DNA of 64,000 bases from Heliobacterium chlorum (GCF_014502795.1 NZ_JACVHF010000013.1:28158-92157), one strand, 5' to 3'; positions 24,016 to 33,869 are shown, counted from the stretch's first letter. Notes: generated from the sequence alone by a model not told the origin. Made by a program: numbers and translations.

Positions 24016-27000
24016 TTGAATCATACTTTAGTGAAAAAGATCTTACTATTGTTTTCGCTAACTCTTATCGTTTTTACTTGTTATGCTTCTCAGGGTAGCG
24101 CTGGTGTTTCATCACCGAAAGTACATTTATTCCATACAGGTAACGTAAGGGACTATGATACAGTTCAAGACGCAGTTTACGAAGCGGTAGACGGAGATAC
24201 TGTTAATATTGATCCAGGAACATTTGTTGAACAAGTAAGCATAACGAAAAATATCACCCTACACGGAGCTGGCACAGATCAAACTATTATTCAATCACCT
24301 AGCAGAAATGAGCTAGCTCAAAGTGGTGGTGACTGGAAAAACCTTAAAAACCAAGACGTATACGCTGTAATCGGTATTAAAACTGATTCGGATTCTGGGG
24401 AAGTCCTAATTAAAGACTTAACGGTGGATGGTAATGATCAAGGATATCTACCCGAAAGTACATATGATGTAAATCATAGGATGGACTTTGACTTTGTCGG
24501 AATCGGTGCCTATAACACAAATGTAACCATCGACTCGGTAAGGGTAACCGGTGTTCGTGAACTGGCATCAGATTATGGCATGTCTACACCAAGCGGATAC
24601 CTGCCTTCAGACCAACCAGCGGGGGCGAATCATAACGAGGGTATTTTCGCTGAAAGCGCCCAAGGAACAGCAGCCCATACTCTTACTGTAAAGAACTCTA
24701 CAATAGATAAGTTCCAGAAAACAGCCATACTTGCCTGGGGACCAACTTTGGAAGTTAATATTCATGATAACCTTATCCAGGGTTACGGGCAGACGCTATA
24801 CAGCACCGGAAATGGTATACAGGTAGGCTCTTCCGATCGTTCTGGTCAAGGTGGCGCTAATGGTGATCGCCGTGGAACTACGGGGATTATTAGGGATAAT
24901 AATATTCTTGGTATCGGGGTTGTAATTCCACCGGAGGGCGAGGAAGGAAGCTATCTCAACCTAGGACTATCTGGGCCTTCAGGGATTTTACTTTATTATG
25001 CCGGTGATGGGGTTCAGATTGAAGGAAATACAATTACTAGGCATCCGTATACTTCATGGCATAACGATGGAACTTCCGATGATGGTGGATTCTCAAATAT
25101 GGGCATTGATATTTACGAGGATTCGAATGCCATTGTTGAAGATAATGTAGTTTCCGGTTTTGACTATGGGATTTTAGAAGAAAGTTCAAGTGCCGGTTCA
25201 CATTTGCGTGCATCAGGAAATAAATTGACAAATAACGCAATCGCTTTTTGGAGCGGCCAAGGGAATGACGAAATAACCTTAGGTCAAGACGCCGAAGTAA
25301 TTGCTTTTAACCAAAGTGGTAATGGGGTAGACACTCTAACCAATTTTGGCACCGGTGATGCCATTAATGTAATCGGTTTTGCTACTAATTCCGTTAATGG
25401 TTATGTCTATGGACAGCCTGTGGTGGATTTTACAGGAGGAGCGGTAACTAGCGGCGACGGAACTAATGTTGCTGCAAAGTCCGTACAGGTTTTCACTTCA
25501 GGAAATACCACCAAGCTCTACATTGATACTGATGGGAATTCAGGAGTTCCTGAGTTAGAGGTAAATTTAAGGGGAATTTTTAAGCCAGAAAACTTTGAAC
25601 TTGGAGATGGTTTCATTCGCTTTGTTGCCGTCGTGCCTGATGCCCCTACCAATGTAACAGCTTCCGCAGGTAATGGACAAGCTACTATAAGTTTTAGCCC
25701 TCCATTGTATAGTGGCGGTATTCCCATTACATCGTATGAAGTGATATCAAACCCAGGCGGCATTACGGCTACGGGAAATGGATCTCCCATTACGGTAACG
25801 GGGCTGAGTAATGGCACAAGTTATACGTTTACAGTTAAGGCAAAAAACGCGGTCGGTGAAAGTGCTGAGTCAGTCCCTTCCAACCAAGTTGCACCTCACT
25901 CCTCTTCTAGCGGAGGTGGCAGTACCCAGAATTCTACACCCTCGCAGAATAATCAGGTAGACGTTCTGGTTAATAATAAGGCAGAAAACGCTGGCACCTT
26001 GACTACGTCAAATATTGACGGAAAAACTGTTGCAACAATAACGGTTGACGAAAGAAGAATCGAGCAGAAGCTAGAAAGCGAAGGGGTAAATTCGGTCATA
26101 ACCATTCCAGTTAACGCCAAGGCAGATATTATTGTAGGCCAAATTAACGGTCAAATGATTAAAAATATGGAAAACAAGGAGGCGGTCCTGGAAGTAAAAA
26201 CGGATAGGGCTACCTATACGCTTCCTGCTCAGCAAATTAATATTGATGAGATATCGAAAGAGCTGGGGAATAACATCACCTTAAAAGATGTCAACGTACA
26301 AGTTGAGATTTCAAAGCCAAATGAGGACACGGTTAAAGTTATCCAAAATGTAGCGAAAGCGAATGAGCTTACTATCGTGGTACCTCCGGTAGAATTCAAT
26401 GTGAAATGTTCATACGCAGGAAAAACAGTAGAAGTTAATACCTTTAGCGCTTATGTAGAAAGAACTATCCCGATACCGGATGGAATTGATCCGAGCAAAA
26501 TAACAACTGGTGTCATCCTGGATGTAGACGGAACAATTCGGCATGTACCCACAAAGGTCGTCGCTATTAACGGCAAGTATTTTGCGAAAATTAACAGCCT
26601 AACAAACAGTGCCTATTCGGTAATATGGCATCCCATAGAATTTTCCGATGTATCTAATCACTGGGCAAAGGATTCCGTCAATGACATGGGATCAAGAATG
26701 GTGATTAGTGGCGTCGGAAACGGAAATTTTGAGCCAGAACGAAATATTACTCGGGCTGAATTTGCAACTATTATCGTCAGGGCACTTGGTCTAAAACCTG
26801 GGACAGGTAAGAATAATTTCACCGACGTTAATCCTTCAGACTGGTATTGCCAATACGTCGAAACAGCTTTTGACCGTGGCATCATTAACGGGTACGGGGA
26901 CAATAAATTTGGTCCCACGGATATGATAACTCGTGAACAGGCCATGACAATGATTGCAAAAGCAATGAAGATTACTGGTTTAAAGGTTGATTTGAAGATT

Positions 27001-27201
27001 GATGAATCGGATAATCTTCTGAAACAGTATCTAGACTCCGGGGATTCATCTGAGTGGGCAAAAACAAGCATAGCTAATTGCATAAAGACTGGAATCGTAA
27101 CGGGGAAAAGTGGAACGATGATTGCACCGAAAGATGATATCTCCAGGGCAGAAGTCGCAGTAATTGTCAAACGACTACTGCAGAAGTCTAGGCTAATTTA
27201 A
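24016..27201 (+). CDS. S-layer-anchored beta-helix surface protein
   Basis: 1061 residues, TTG start behind AAGGAGGAAG. Signal peptide (1-30). Residues about 40-420 form a right-handed parallel beta-helix of the NosD/pectate-lyase type (TVQDAVYEAVDGDTVNIDPG, repeated Asn/Gly turns such as VEDNVVSGFDYG). A linker of calcium-repeat type follows, then a fibronectin type III domain (about 545-630), a Ser/Gly linker, an unassigned domain (650-870) and three SLH domains (880-1061; FSDVSNHWAKDS, GIINGYGDNKFGP). SLH domains bind pyruvylated wall polymer. The beta-helix suggests polysaccharide binding or cleavage, not proven. The gene lies between two tRNA-Thr copies. Confidence 0.9.
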   Translation: MNHTLVKKILLLFSLTLIVFTCYASQGSAGVSSPKVHLFHTGNVRDYDTVQDAVYEAVDGDTVNIDPGTFVEQVSITKNITLHGAGTDQTIIQSPSRNELAQSGGDWKNLKNQDVYAVIGIKTDSDSGEVLIKDLTVDGNDQGYLPESTYDVNHRMDFDFVGIGAYNTNVTIDSVRVTGVRELASDYGMSTPSGYLPSDQPAGANHNEGIFAESAQGTAAHTLTVKNSTIDKFQKTAILAWGPTLEVNIHDNLIQGYGQTLYSTGNGIQVGSSDRSGQGGANGDRRGTTGIIRDNNILGIGVVIPPEGEEGSYLNLGLSGPSGILLYYAGDGVQIEGNTITRHPYTSWHNDGTSDDGGFSNMGIDIYEDSNAIVEDNVVSGFDYGILEESSSAGSHLRASGNKLTNNAIAFWSGQGNDEITLGQDAEVIAFNQSGNGVDTLTNFGTGDAINVIGFATNSVNGYVYGQPVVDFTGGAVTSGDGTNVAAKSVQVFTSGNTTKLYIDTDGNSGVPELEVNLRGIFKPENFELGDGFIRFVAVVPDAPTNVTASAGNGQATISFSPPLYSGGIPITSYEVISNPGGITATGNGSPITVTGLSNGTSYTFTVKAKNAVGESAESVPSNQVAPHSSSSGGGSTQNSTPSQNNQVDVLVNNKAENAGTLTTSNIDGKTVATITVDERRIEQKLESEGVNSVITIPVNAKADIIVGQINGQMIKNMENKEAVLEVKTDRATYTLPAQQINIDEISKELGNNITLKDVNVQVEISKPNEDTVKVIQNVAKANELTIVVPPVEFNVKCSYAGKTVEVNTFSAYVERTIPIPDGIDPSKITTGVILDVDGTIRHVPTKVVAINGKYFAKINSLTNSAYSVIWHPIEFSDVSNHWAKDSVNDMGSRMVISGVGNGNFEPERNITRAEFATIIVRALGLKPGTGKNNFTDVNPSDWYCQYVETAFDRGIINGYGDNKFGPTDMITREQAMTMIAKAMKITGLKVDLKIDESDNLLKQYLDSGDSSEWAKTSIANCIKTGIVTGKSGTMIAPKDDISRAEVAVIVKRLLQKSRLI

Positions 27202-27209
27202 GGTTGAAA

Positions 27210-27256
27210 AAGCCCTGATTTCCTTCATTGAAAATCAGGGCTTCCCTGTTTTTATC
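27210..27256 (+). terminator. Rho-independent terminator
   Basis: AAGCCCTGATTT / AAATCAGGGCTT, 12 perfect pairs, then CCCTGTTTTTA. Confidence 0.8.
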
Positions 27257-27316
27257 TTATAATCCGCTTCGGCTAGTTTAATTGTTAACGTTTAGTTTAT
27301 GAAGGAATGTTTGTCT

Positions 27317-27553
27317 ATGAAAGTTGGCGACAAACTAGTTTGCGATAATGGACGGACATATACGCTCTTCTATGGTGACGACGATTATGACTTTTCGCTC
27401 ATCAATGAATTGGGAGTAACGGTTACTCGTATTTCGGAGTATCAATTACGATATTGCCTTAGTTTCGATGAGAGATACCAGCAACTGTTATGTGTAAGTA
27501 TGGATCATGGTAAACCTAACTACACCAAAATTCTACGGTACATTGAAGTCTGA
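27317..27553 (+). CDS. Small hypothetical protein (78 aa)
   Basis: Start ATG 27317 with GAAGGA 12 bases upstream; an in-frame ATG at 27299 has no site. The product is rich in strands (KVGDKLVCDNGRTYTLFYGD, ITRISEYQLRYCLSF), suggesting a small beta-barrel fold. No family recognised. It lies inside the segment bracketed by tRNA-Thr copies. Confidence 0.5.
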   Translation: MKVGDKLVCDNGRTYTLFYGDDDYDFSLINELGVTVTRISEYQLRYCLSFDERYQQLLCVSMDHGKPNYTKILRYIEV

Positions 27554-27697
27554 CGGATTGTGTATTAAAACGGATTTTCAGATGGGGCTACCTTCATTTT
27601 CGGTTACTTAAAAAGCTACGTCGGGGTGTGATTTAAGGTTGAATTAGGGTAATTAGGTGTTGTTTGTCCCCAGATTGTCCCCAAAACAGAAAAACAA

Positions 27698-27723
27698 AAC
27701 GCCTCCAGATGCCTGGAGGCGTT
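27698..27723 (-). terminator. tRNA-Thr terminator
   Basis: AACGCCTCCA / TGGAGGCGTT, ten pairs, with TTGTTTTTC following on the minus strand. Confidence 0.85.
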
Positions 27724-27732
27724 GATTTCCAC

Positions 27733-27808
27733 TGGAGCCGATGGCCGGACTCGAACCGGCGACCTATTGATTACGAATCAATTGCTCTACCAACTGAGCT
27801 ACACCGGC
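27733..27808 (-). tRNA. tRNA-Thr (anticodon CGT)
   Basis: 76 bases. Acceptor arm GCCGGTG pairs with CATCGGC, TCCA is encoded, the anticodon stem ATTGA/TCAAT encloses TTCGTAA (anticodon CGT), and the T-arm GCCGG-TTCGAGT-CCGGC is intact. Confidence 0.97.
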
Positions 27809-28035
27809 GTATTCTGTTGCTTTGAGTATCGTTCCCCTTGGGACGAGAATCAGTTTAACACAAAGAGCAAAACGAGTCAACTGGAAAATTTTCTAGGGCT
27901 ATATCACCAGACTCTCATAATTACTCGACGTCAGTAAGGAGAAAAAATCATAAAACCCGGGGATAGGAATTCGCTCGCTTTTGCCGAATAGGGATCTAAT
28001 GAACGTTATTGTTCGGTGGAGGAAGGCGATCAACC

Positions 28036-29232
28036 ATGAGTAAATCCGTATCATCCAATGAATGTGCTATCGATCCTATCGATTCGATCGATAATCCGAA
28101 CGGTCCGGACACGCCGGACACTCCTGGTAATCCTAGCATTTCGGGCACCCCAGTTGAAACTGACTCGCGGCGCAACCGCGAAGAAGGATGTCTGGGTAAA
28201 GAGGATCTCTTTGAGGTAATCATCAAGTCGATGCATGAAGGGCTGCTGCTCATTGATTGTCGTCGACGGATTAATATTATCAACGAGGCGGCGGTACGCA
28301 TCTTGGGACTCGAAAGCGTAGCAGCCGTACGGGGAACGTTAATTGAAGAGACTGTCGGTCTAGTCTTTAACCCAACTCCTGCAGAGTATGCACAATTGAG
28401 CCATTGGAAACAAGTGCTTGAATCGGGAGTGCCTCGGTTTGATGTAGAACGGCGAACCTTGTCGGGGAAAAATCTGCAGGTGAACTTCGTTCCCGTTATC
28501 AAAGAGGGAGAGGTCCGAGGCGTCTTGGCGACGATTCAAGATGTGACGGCGAGTAAACAACTGAAAGAAAGCCTAATCCGGGCCAACCAAGAGCTCGAGG
28601 AGGCCTTCTCGCTTACACTGCCGAACTCCAAAGTGACCCTAAAGCTCAAGACGACGCCGGAATATGTCGACGTCTATGACGCCGGCTCGGGGACTATAAC
28701 GATTACAGATATCATCCAAGATGGATCCTATCGCCATGTCATCAACGCGCTGAAAGTTCTTGCCGATCTACATAAACAAGGCATTACCGAACAAATCGGC
28801 ATCGAAAAAGATACACTGGTACAGGCCATCCTTTTTCACGATTTAGGCAAAGTCCAACCGAAAGCCAAAATCGGAGACGTAGTCACACCGGTTCAGTTCT
28901 TTGAGGATGGACGAAAACATGCCGAACGGAGTGCCGAATTCGCTGCTCATTACTACCGGCAACCTCCGGACGTGGTGGAACTGATTCGGTACCATCATCA
29001 CCGGGAGCAAGAGCTTCCGGACACCTTCCCGTTCCGGCTGCTGCCCATGCTGCGCTTGCTCCAACTCGTCGACGGTCTCTCGGCAGGGTTGACACGCCGG
29101 AAGAACCAGATGGCTTTTACCGTCGAAGGAAGCGCCATCGTCATCCGGGAACATTCGGTCCATCCCCAATACAACAACATCCGCCGTATCGACTTGTTTA
29201 CCGGTGAGGTAATTGTACAGTCGATCTCATAA
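28036..29232 (+). CDS. PAS-HD domain signalling protein
   Basis: 398 residues, start ATG 28036 with GGAGGAAGG upstream. After a Pro/Asn/Asp-rich unstructured N-terminus (1-50), a PAS domain (about 55-175; SMHEGLLLIDCRRRINIINEA) leads to a linker and an HD-type phosphohydrolase domain (about 235-370) with the metal ligands in LFHDLGKV, HAERSAEF and YHHHRE. Such proteins hydrolyse nucleotides or act as sensors; the GYP residues of c-di-GMP phosphodiesterases are absent. The gene is monocistronic. The substrate is not deducible. Confidence 0.8.
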   Translation: MSKSVSSNECAIDPIDSIDNPNGPDTPDTPGNPSISGTPVETDSRRNREEGCLGKEDLFEVIIKSMHEGLLLIDCRRRINIINEAAVRILGLESVAAVRGTLIEETVGLVFNPTPAEYAQLSHWKQVLESGVPRFDVERRTLSGKNLQVNFVPVIKEGEVRGVLATIQDVTASKQLKESLIRANQELEEAFSLTLPNSKVTLKLKTTPEYVDVYDAGSGTITITDIIQDGSYRHVINALKVLADLHKQGITEQIGIEKDTLVQAILFHDLGKVQPKAKIGDVVTPVQFFEDGRKHAERSAEFAAHYYRQPPDVVELIRYHHHREQELPDTFPFRLLPMLRLLQLVDGLSAGLTRRKNQMAFTVEGSAIVIREHSVHPQYNNIRRIDLFTGEVIVQSIS

Positions 29233-29282
29233 ACGGAACCGGGACATTCAAAAAGTCCATCCAAAAGCCCATTACTGAAGAT

Positions 29283-29318
29283 AAACCCATCCTTCGAACG
29301 ATGGGTTTAATTTTTTTT
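29283..29318 (+). terminator. Rho-independent terminator
   Basis: AAACCCATC / GATGGGTTT followed by AATTTTTTTT. Its right arm touches the end of the convergent mazG-like gene. Confidence 0.8.
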
Positions 29319-29636
29319 CCGCGTCCACCGGTCCTTGTCCCGGACTTCGTACTTTTCCATCGTCCGCCGGAAAATATCGCCTAGATCGTACCCCCGGGAG
29401 TTGCAGAGACAGACCAGGATAAAGAGGATATCACCGATCTCCAGTTCCATATCGCCGTCCGCTTCGCCGGGCTTTTTCTTTTTGGGACCGAATTGGTGAG
29501 ACACTTCCCGAGCCAGTTCCCCTAACTCTTCACAGAGACGGATCACGAGTGTGGGCGGATCAAAATAACCTTCTTCAAATTGAGAAATATACTCATCGAC
29601 CCGAGCCTGTACTTCCTTCATCGTCAGCGAGTCCAT
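29307..29636 (-). CDS. MazG-type nucleotide pyrophosphohydrolase
   Basis: 109 residues from ATG 29636 (GAGGTG nine bases upstream; TTG 29642 is an alternative). The MazG metal-binding pattern is present: CEELGELAREV (EExxE) and LEIGDILF (ExxD). A single MazG domain of this length is like B. subtilis YpjD and hydrolyses abnormal or excess nucleoside triphosphates to monophosphates. The insert KKKKPGEADG between the two motifs is typical of the subfamily. It is convergent with the PAS-HD gene. Confidence 0.9.
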   Translation of the reverse strand: MDSLTMKEVQARVDEYISQFEEGYFDPPTLVIRLCEELGELAREVSHQFGPKKKKPGEADGDMELEIGDILFILVCLCNSRGYDLGDIFRRTMEKYEVRDKDRWTRKKN

Positions 29637-29822
29637 ATACAATCACCTCAATGTTACCTTAGCCCGCTCCAGGAGTTTTGTCCAGATTCCCGAAGAAATA
29701 TTATAGTGACTAGCTATTGACAGGTATTGGTCGCCAGTTCACAATGTAAGTAATCACTCACTTTTTAGAAGTGAATACATTCAAAGCGTGAGCAATAACT
29801 TGAACTAGAGGTGGGAAACTCG

Positions 29823-30497
29823 ATGGATGATCGAAGCTTATCAGAACGACCGAATTCAACGGGTCTCCAAGAACCTTCCGACCTGCAACTCACGGACAAA
29901 CAATGGAACATCCTCGACGCTGCCCTAGCTGTCTTTACAGAAAAAGGATTCAGTGCCGCCACGACGAGCGAGATCGCCCGTCAAGCCGGCGTCTCCGAGG
30001 GAACGATTTTCCGCCACTTTAAGACGAAAAAGGACATCCTTCTGGCCATGCTGGTTCCATTGATCCGAAACACGATGGGACCCAAGAGCGTAAACTCCCT
30101 GACCCAGATGATTGTAAAAAACGAAAACCTTCCCCTGCGGGAAGTGCTGCTCATGATTGCCCTTGAACGGCAAGATTTCCTCTTAGAAAATCAGGCCCTG
30201 CTTCGTTTGATCTTAACGGAAGCCCAATACCATCCCGAACTCCGGGAAGCAATCATCGGTGAAGTAGCTTACAAAAGCCAGGAACAGCTCATCCGTCTAA
30301 TAGAGCAGCGGCAGCAAAAGGGGGAGATTCGCCAAGACCTTCCCGCTTGGGTGTTAGTCCGTTCTTTTTTCGGCATGGTAGTCGTTTACATGCTCTCCGG
30401 GGTGATGTTGACGAAACGAGAAGCGGGAAAAGACAACCGAGAGGAGATCCTGAAAATTATCGATCTCTTTTTGAATGGGGCAGTGGCAGAGAAATAG
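29823..30497 (+). CDS. TetR-family transcriptional regulator
   Basis: 224 residues, ATG 29823 with AGAGGTGGG upstream. The TetR helix-turn-helix is at about residues 22-70 ([20 protein letters not shown] and [16 protein letters not shown]). The C-terminal ligand domain ends in a hydrophobic helix. It heads an exporter operon (HlyD-like, ATPase, permease) and probably represses it in response to the exported compound. Confidence 0.93.
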   Translation: MDDRSLSERPNSTGLQEPSDLQLTDKQWNILDAALAVFTEKGFSAATTSEIARQAGVSEGTIFRHFKTKKDILLAMLVPLIRNTMGPKSVNSLTQMIVKNENLPLREVLLMIALERQDFLLENQALLRLILTEAQYHPELREAIIGEVAYKSQEQLIRLIEQRQQKGEIRQDLPAWVLVRSFFGMVVVYMLSGVMLTKREAGKDNREEILKIIDLFLNGAVAEK

Positions 30498-30505
30498 CTT
30501 GAAGC

Positions 30506-30559
30506 TAAAGCAAAGCCGGTGCATAAAGCAAAACCGGTGTAGAAAGCAAAGCTAAACCG
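30506..30559 (+). repeat. 18-bp degenerate tandem repeat
   Basis: Three consecutive 18-base units of the type TAAAGCAAAGCCGGTGCA between the TetR and HlyD genes, followed by further CCGATAACCGAAG-like sequence to about 30615. Confidence 0.8.
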
Positions 30560-30644
30560 ATAACCGAAGCAGATATAGAAAACGAATCTATAGGCAGAAA
30601 CCGAAACCGAGCTGAGGAGAAACAAGGGGGAGGGGGATTTACCG

Positions 30645-31793
30645 ATGAAGCCTGGGAAGGGTCTCGTCATAGGCGGCGTAGTCGTTATTGTCGCTGCGAC
30701 ACTGTTGGGAATCGGCCTGTACGCTTCTAAGCATAGCGGCACGTCGATCATGGCCGGAATCTTCAAACCAGCCAAGACACTCTATTCCGGGACAATTGAA
30801 GGTACCATGGTCCCGGTTCAGCCGGAGATATCTGGACGTATTGCCGAACTTCGCGTTCAGGAAGGACAAGAAATCAATGCGGGTGATGTGATCGCCGTCT
30901 TAGAACCACAGACAGCCCAATTGAATATGTCCGTCGCAGAAGATGATCTTAAACAGGCCGAGTCAAAGCTGTTGGACCTGGTCAACGGCAGCCGTGCCGA
31001 GGAAATTCGCCGCTACCGAGCCAATGTCGATCAGTATCAAGCGACGGTCGATCAGATGGCTGCTTCGTCGGCGCAGGTGAAGGCCCTCGTAGCCCGAGAT
31101 GAGGAGAACTTACGCCATGAAGAAAAGATACTCAAAGACAGCCAAACCCTCCATGACGCTGGTGCCTTGAGCAGCCGCGAACTGGAAAATGAGCAGAATA
31201 AGGTAGAGACCTTGCAAGCCCAACTGGATAGCAGCCGGGCGCAGTTGGACGGGAGTCAAGCCCAAATTGGATCTGTCCGTGCCCAGTTAGCTGCCGCTCA
31301 AGCGAACCTGGATCAAGCCTTGGCAGGATACACAGAACCGACCATTCAAGCCCAGAAAGCAGTCGTAGACAGTCTACGGGAAAAGGTACGACTGGCCCAA
31401 GTCAATCTGGACAAAACCGTGATCAAAAGCCCCGTCAGGGGGCGGGTTCTATATAAGCATGTAGAACTTGGTCAAGTCGTCAACACGGCATCGCGCCTCG
31501 TCACGATCCTCAATGAACAGGATCTTTGGGTGAAAGTCTATATTCCCGAAGCGGAGCTGAGCAACATGGCCGTCGGCAAACCGGCCAAGGTCAGTGTCGA
31601 CGCCTATCCGGAACAAGTCTTTGACGGACAAGTCACGCAAGTTAGTGACAAGGCCGAATTTACCCCGAAAAACGTACAGACCAAGGAAGAGCGTACGGCT
31701 CTCGTGTTCGGTGTAAAGACTCAACTAAAAAATGGACTAGATCTGCTAAAGCCAGGGATGCCAGCAGACGTTGCTTTCGAAAACACGAACTGA
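30645..31793 (+). CDS. HlyD/YbhG-type membrane fusion protein
   Basis: 382 residues with one N-terminal membrane helix (GLVIGGVVVIVAATLLGIGLY is within it). The first half of the lipoyl (biotinyl-like) domain is PEISGRIAELRVQEGQ, followed by an alpha hairpin of about 150 residues rich in Gln/Ala (RAQLDGSQAQIG), then the second lipoyl half and the beta barrel (KSPVRGRVLYKHVELGQ). It links an ABC exporter to the outside. Strong AGGGGGAGGGGG site. Next genes are the ATPase and permease. Confidence 0.92.
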   Translation: MKPGKGLVIGGVVVIVAATLLGIGLYASKHSGTSIMAGIFKPAKTLYSGTIEGTMVPVQPEISGRIAELRVQEGQEINAGDVIAVLEPQTAQLNMSVAEDDLKQAESKLLDLVNGSRAEEIRRYRANVDQYQATVDQMAASSAQVKALVARDEENLRHEEKILKDSQTLHDAGALSSRELENEQNKVETLQAQLDSSRAQLDGSQAQIGSVRAQLAAAQANLDQALAGYTEPTIQAQKAVVDSLREKVRLAQVNLDKTVIKSPVRGRVLYKHVELGQVVNTASRLVTILNEQDLWVKVYIPEAELSNMAVGKPAKVSVDAYPEQVFDGQVTQVSDKAEFTPKNVQTKEERTALVFGVKTQLKNGLDLLKPGMPADVAFENTN

Positions 31794-31935
31794 GCCGATT
31801 GACCGTCTAGATAAGATTCAGTGGCTCAGCAAGACTGTATGGCTGTAGAAATCTAGAACTACAGAAATCTAGATTTCTAGAGATTGAGAACTCTAGACGT
31901 TAGAACGTACATCTAAGTAATACTACCCTCGCCGA
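31794..31935 (+). other. Intergenic stretch with repeated TCTAGA motifs
   Basis: Between the fusion-protein and ATPase genes lie four copies of (A)ATCTAGA or TCTAGA-like words within 70 bases. No promoter recognised; the operon probably reads through. Confidence 0.5.
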
Positions 31936-31949
31936 AAGGAGGCAAGGGA

Positions 31950-32717
31950 ATGGGAAAAACCGAACTGGCTATCGACTGCCAAGACCTGGGCAAACGGTTT
32001 GGAAACTATACGGCAGTGCAGGGTGTGACCTTTCAACTGCCTGTCGGATCGATCATGGGGTTTGTCGGGCCGAACGGCGCCGGAAAAACGACAACGATCC
32101 GCATGCTCTGTGGCGTCTTGATGCCGACGGAGGGACATGCTACTGTCCTCGGCTTTGATGTAAAAACGCAGCCCGAAGAAATCAAGCAGCATATCGGCTA
32201 TATGTCTCAGAAATTCAGCCTCTATGAGGATCTGACCGTTCGCGAGAATATCGACTTTTACGCGGGAATCTATAACCTGACGGGAGTTCTCGCGGCTGAG
32301 CGCAAGCGGCAAGTCATCGAGCGGATTGGTCTGAACGAACGCCTGCCTCAACTCGTCCACTCTCTGTCAGGCGGTTGGAAACAGCGGGTCGCGCTGGCCT
32401 GTGCCTTGCTCCACGAACCGAAACTGCTCGTCCTCGACGAACCGACGGCCGGTGTCGACCCCGTGTCCCGGCGGGTCTTTTGGCAGATTATCCATACGTT
32501 AGCTCGAGAAGGCATGACCATCCTCGTCAGCACCCACTACATGGACGAAGCCGACACCTGTGATTACCTAGGATTCGTCTTCTACGGCCAACTGATCGCC
32601 TTTGGCACACCCGCTGAGATGAAGGCAAAGGAAAATAAAGCCAACCTAGATGATCTCTTTATCCATTACGTCGAACGGGAAGCCGCTGACGATCCGCGAA
32701 ACAAGGGAAAGCGGTAA
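31950..32717 (+). CDS. ABC exporter ATPase subunit
   Basis: 255 residues. Walker A GPNGAGKTT, Q-loop in YMSQKFSLYEDL, signature LSGGWKQRVALA, Walker B LLVLDEPTAGVD and the switch His in STHYMDEAD. It is a single ATPase domain like each half of YbhF. ATG start behind GAAAGGAGGCAAGGG. The permease gene follows after 12 bases, so the two are coupled. Confidence 0.95.
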   Translation: MGKTELAIDCQDLGKRFGNYTAVQGVTFQLPVGSIMGFVGPNGAGKTTTIRMLCGVLMPTEGHATVLGFDVKTQPEEIKQHIGYMSQKFSLYEDLTVRENIDFYAGIYNLTGVLAAERKRQVIERIGLNERLPQLVHSLSGGWKQRVALACALLHEPKLLVLDEPTAGVDPVSRRVFWQIIHTLAREGMTILVSTHYMDEADTCDYLGFVFYGQLIAFGTPAEMKAKENKANLDDLFIHYVEREAADDPRNKGKR

Positions 32718-32729
32718 GGGGGGAGAAGG

Positions 32730-33869
32730 ATGAAGAGGTTTAACTGGTCCCGTTTTATGGCCATCTTGATCAAGGAGTTCCGTCAAATCGCCCGAGATAA
32801 ACCGAGCGTCATCATGGCCGTCGGTATGCCTGTGATCATGCTTTTGCTCTTCGGATACGCTGTCAATACCGACGTAGACCACATGCCGACGGTCGTCTGG
32901 GACCAGTCCATGAGCCAAGATAGCCGTGAAGTGATCAGTTCCCTACGAAACTCCACTTATCTTGACCCCGATTTTTACGTCCGGGGATATGATGAGATCA
33001 GAGGCTATCTTGATAGTTCGTCGGCCCGGGTTGCTGTTATCATCCCCCCTGACTATGGCAAGCAGGTGCAGGGCAACGGAAATACGGCTGTACAAGTTCT
33101 CGTCGACGGTTCTGATCCGACGGCCGCCCGGGCCGCAATGTCGGCGGTACAAACGGTCGGCTTTAACACCGGTTGGGAAGTACAAGCGGAACGGCTCGCC
33201 CAGCAGGGAGGACAAACCCCGGTCCTTCCGGTACAGGTGGAGACAAGGGTTTGGTATAACCCGGACATGAAATCGCTCGTCTTTAACATCCCCGCGCTGA
33301 TCGGATTGATCATTCAAAACGTCATTGCCATGCTCACCGCTTTTTCGTTAGTCCGGGAGAAAGAGCGGGGTACCTTGGAGCAATTAGTCGTGACGCCGGT
33401 GCGGCCCACTGAACTGATGCTCGGTAAACTCGTCCCCTTTGTGATCATCGCCTTTGTCTCGCTTATGCTTATTCTGAGCGTCGGCATCTTTTGGTTCGGC
33501 GTTCCGCCGAAAGGGAGCTTTCTGCTACTCATCATATTATCGATGCTGTTCGTGACGACCGTTCTCGCTATCGGTTTGCTTATCTCTACGATCTCTCAAA
33601 CCCAACTGCAAGCGATGCAGATGACCATCTTGCTGATTCTCCCATCCATCCTGCTTTCTGGCTTTATCTTTCCCCGCGATACGATGCCGCTTTTGCTCAA
33701 GGGACTCGGTGGCGTTGTTCCATTGACCTATTTCTTAGTCATCGTGAGAGGGATATTTTTAAAAGGAATCGGACTGGAGTACCTCTGGAAGGAAACATTG
33801 GTCCTAGCGACCTTTTCATTCGTCCTCTTTTTCCTCGCGGCCAAGCGATTCCGGAAGAACCTCGACTAA
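32730..33869 (+). CDS. ABC-2 type exporter permease (YbhS/YbhR-like)
   Basis: 379 residues. One N-terminal membrane helix, a large extracytoplasmic domain (residues about 45-180), and five C-terminal helices with the ABC-2 signature region (EKERGTLEQLVVTPVRPTEL). Only one permease gene is present, so it probably forms a homodimer. With the TetR, HlyD-like and ATPase genes it makes a complete drug/metabolite exporter operon. Confidence 0.93.
   Translation: MKRFNWSRFMAILIKEFRQIARDKPSVIMAVGMPVIMLLLFGYAVNTDVDHMPTVVWDQSMSQDSREVISSLRNSTYLDPDFYVRGYDEIRGYLDSSSARVAVIIPPDYGKQVQGNGNTAVQVLVDGSDPTAARAAMSAVQTVGFNTGWEVQAERLAQQGGQTPVLPVQVETRVWYNPDMKSLVFNIPALIGLIIQNVIAMLTAFSLVREKERGTLEQLVVTPVRPTELMLGKLVPFVIIAFVSLMLILSVGIFWFGVPPKGSFLLLIILSMLFVTTVLAIGLLISTISQTQLQAMQMTILLILPSILLSGFIFPRDTMPLLLKGLGGVVPLTYFLVIVRGIFLKGIGLEYLWKETLVLATFSFVLFFLAAKRFRKNLD

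Noticed and set aside
27722..27937. Plus-strand frame reading RTGDLLITNQLLYQLSY
   Set aside because: It is a well-known artefact of reading antisense through a tRNA gene.
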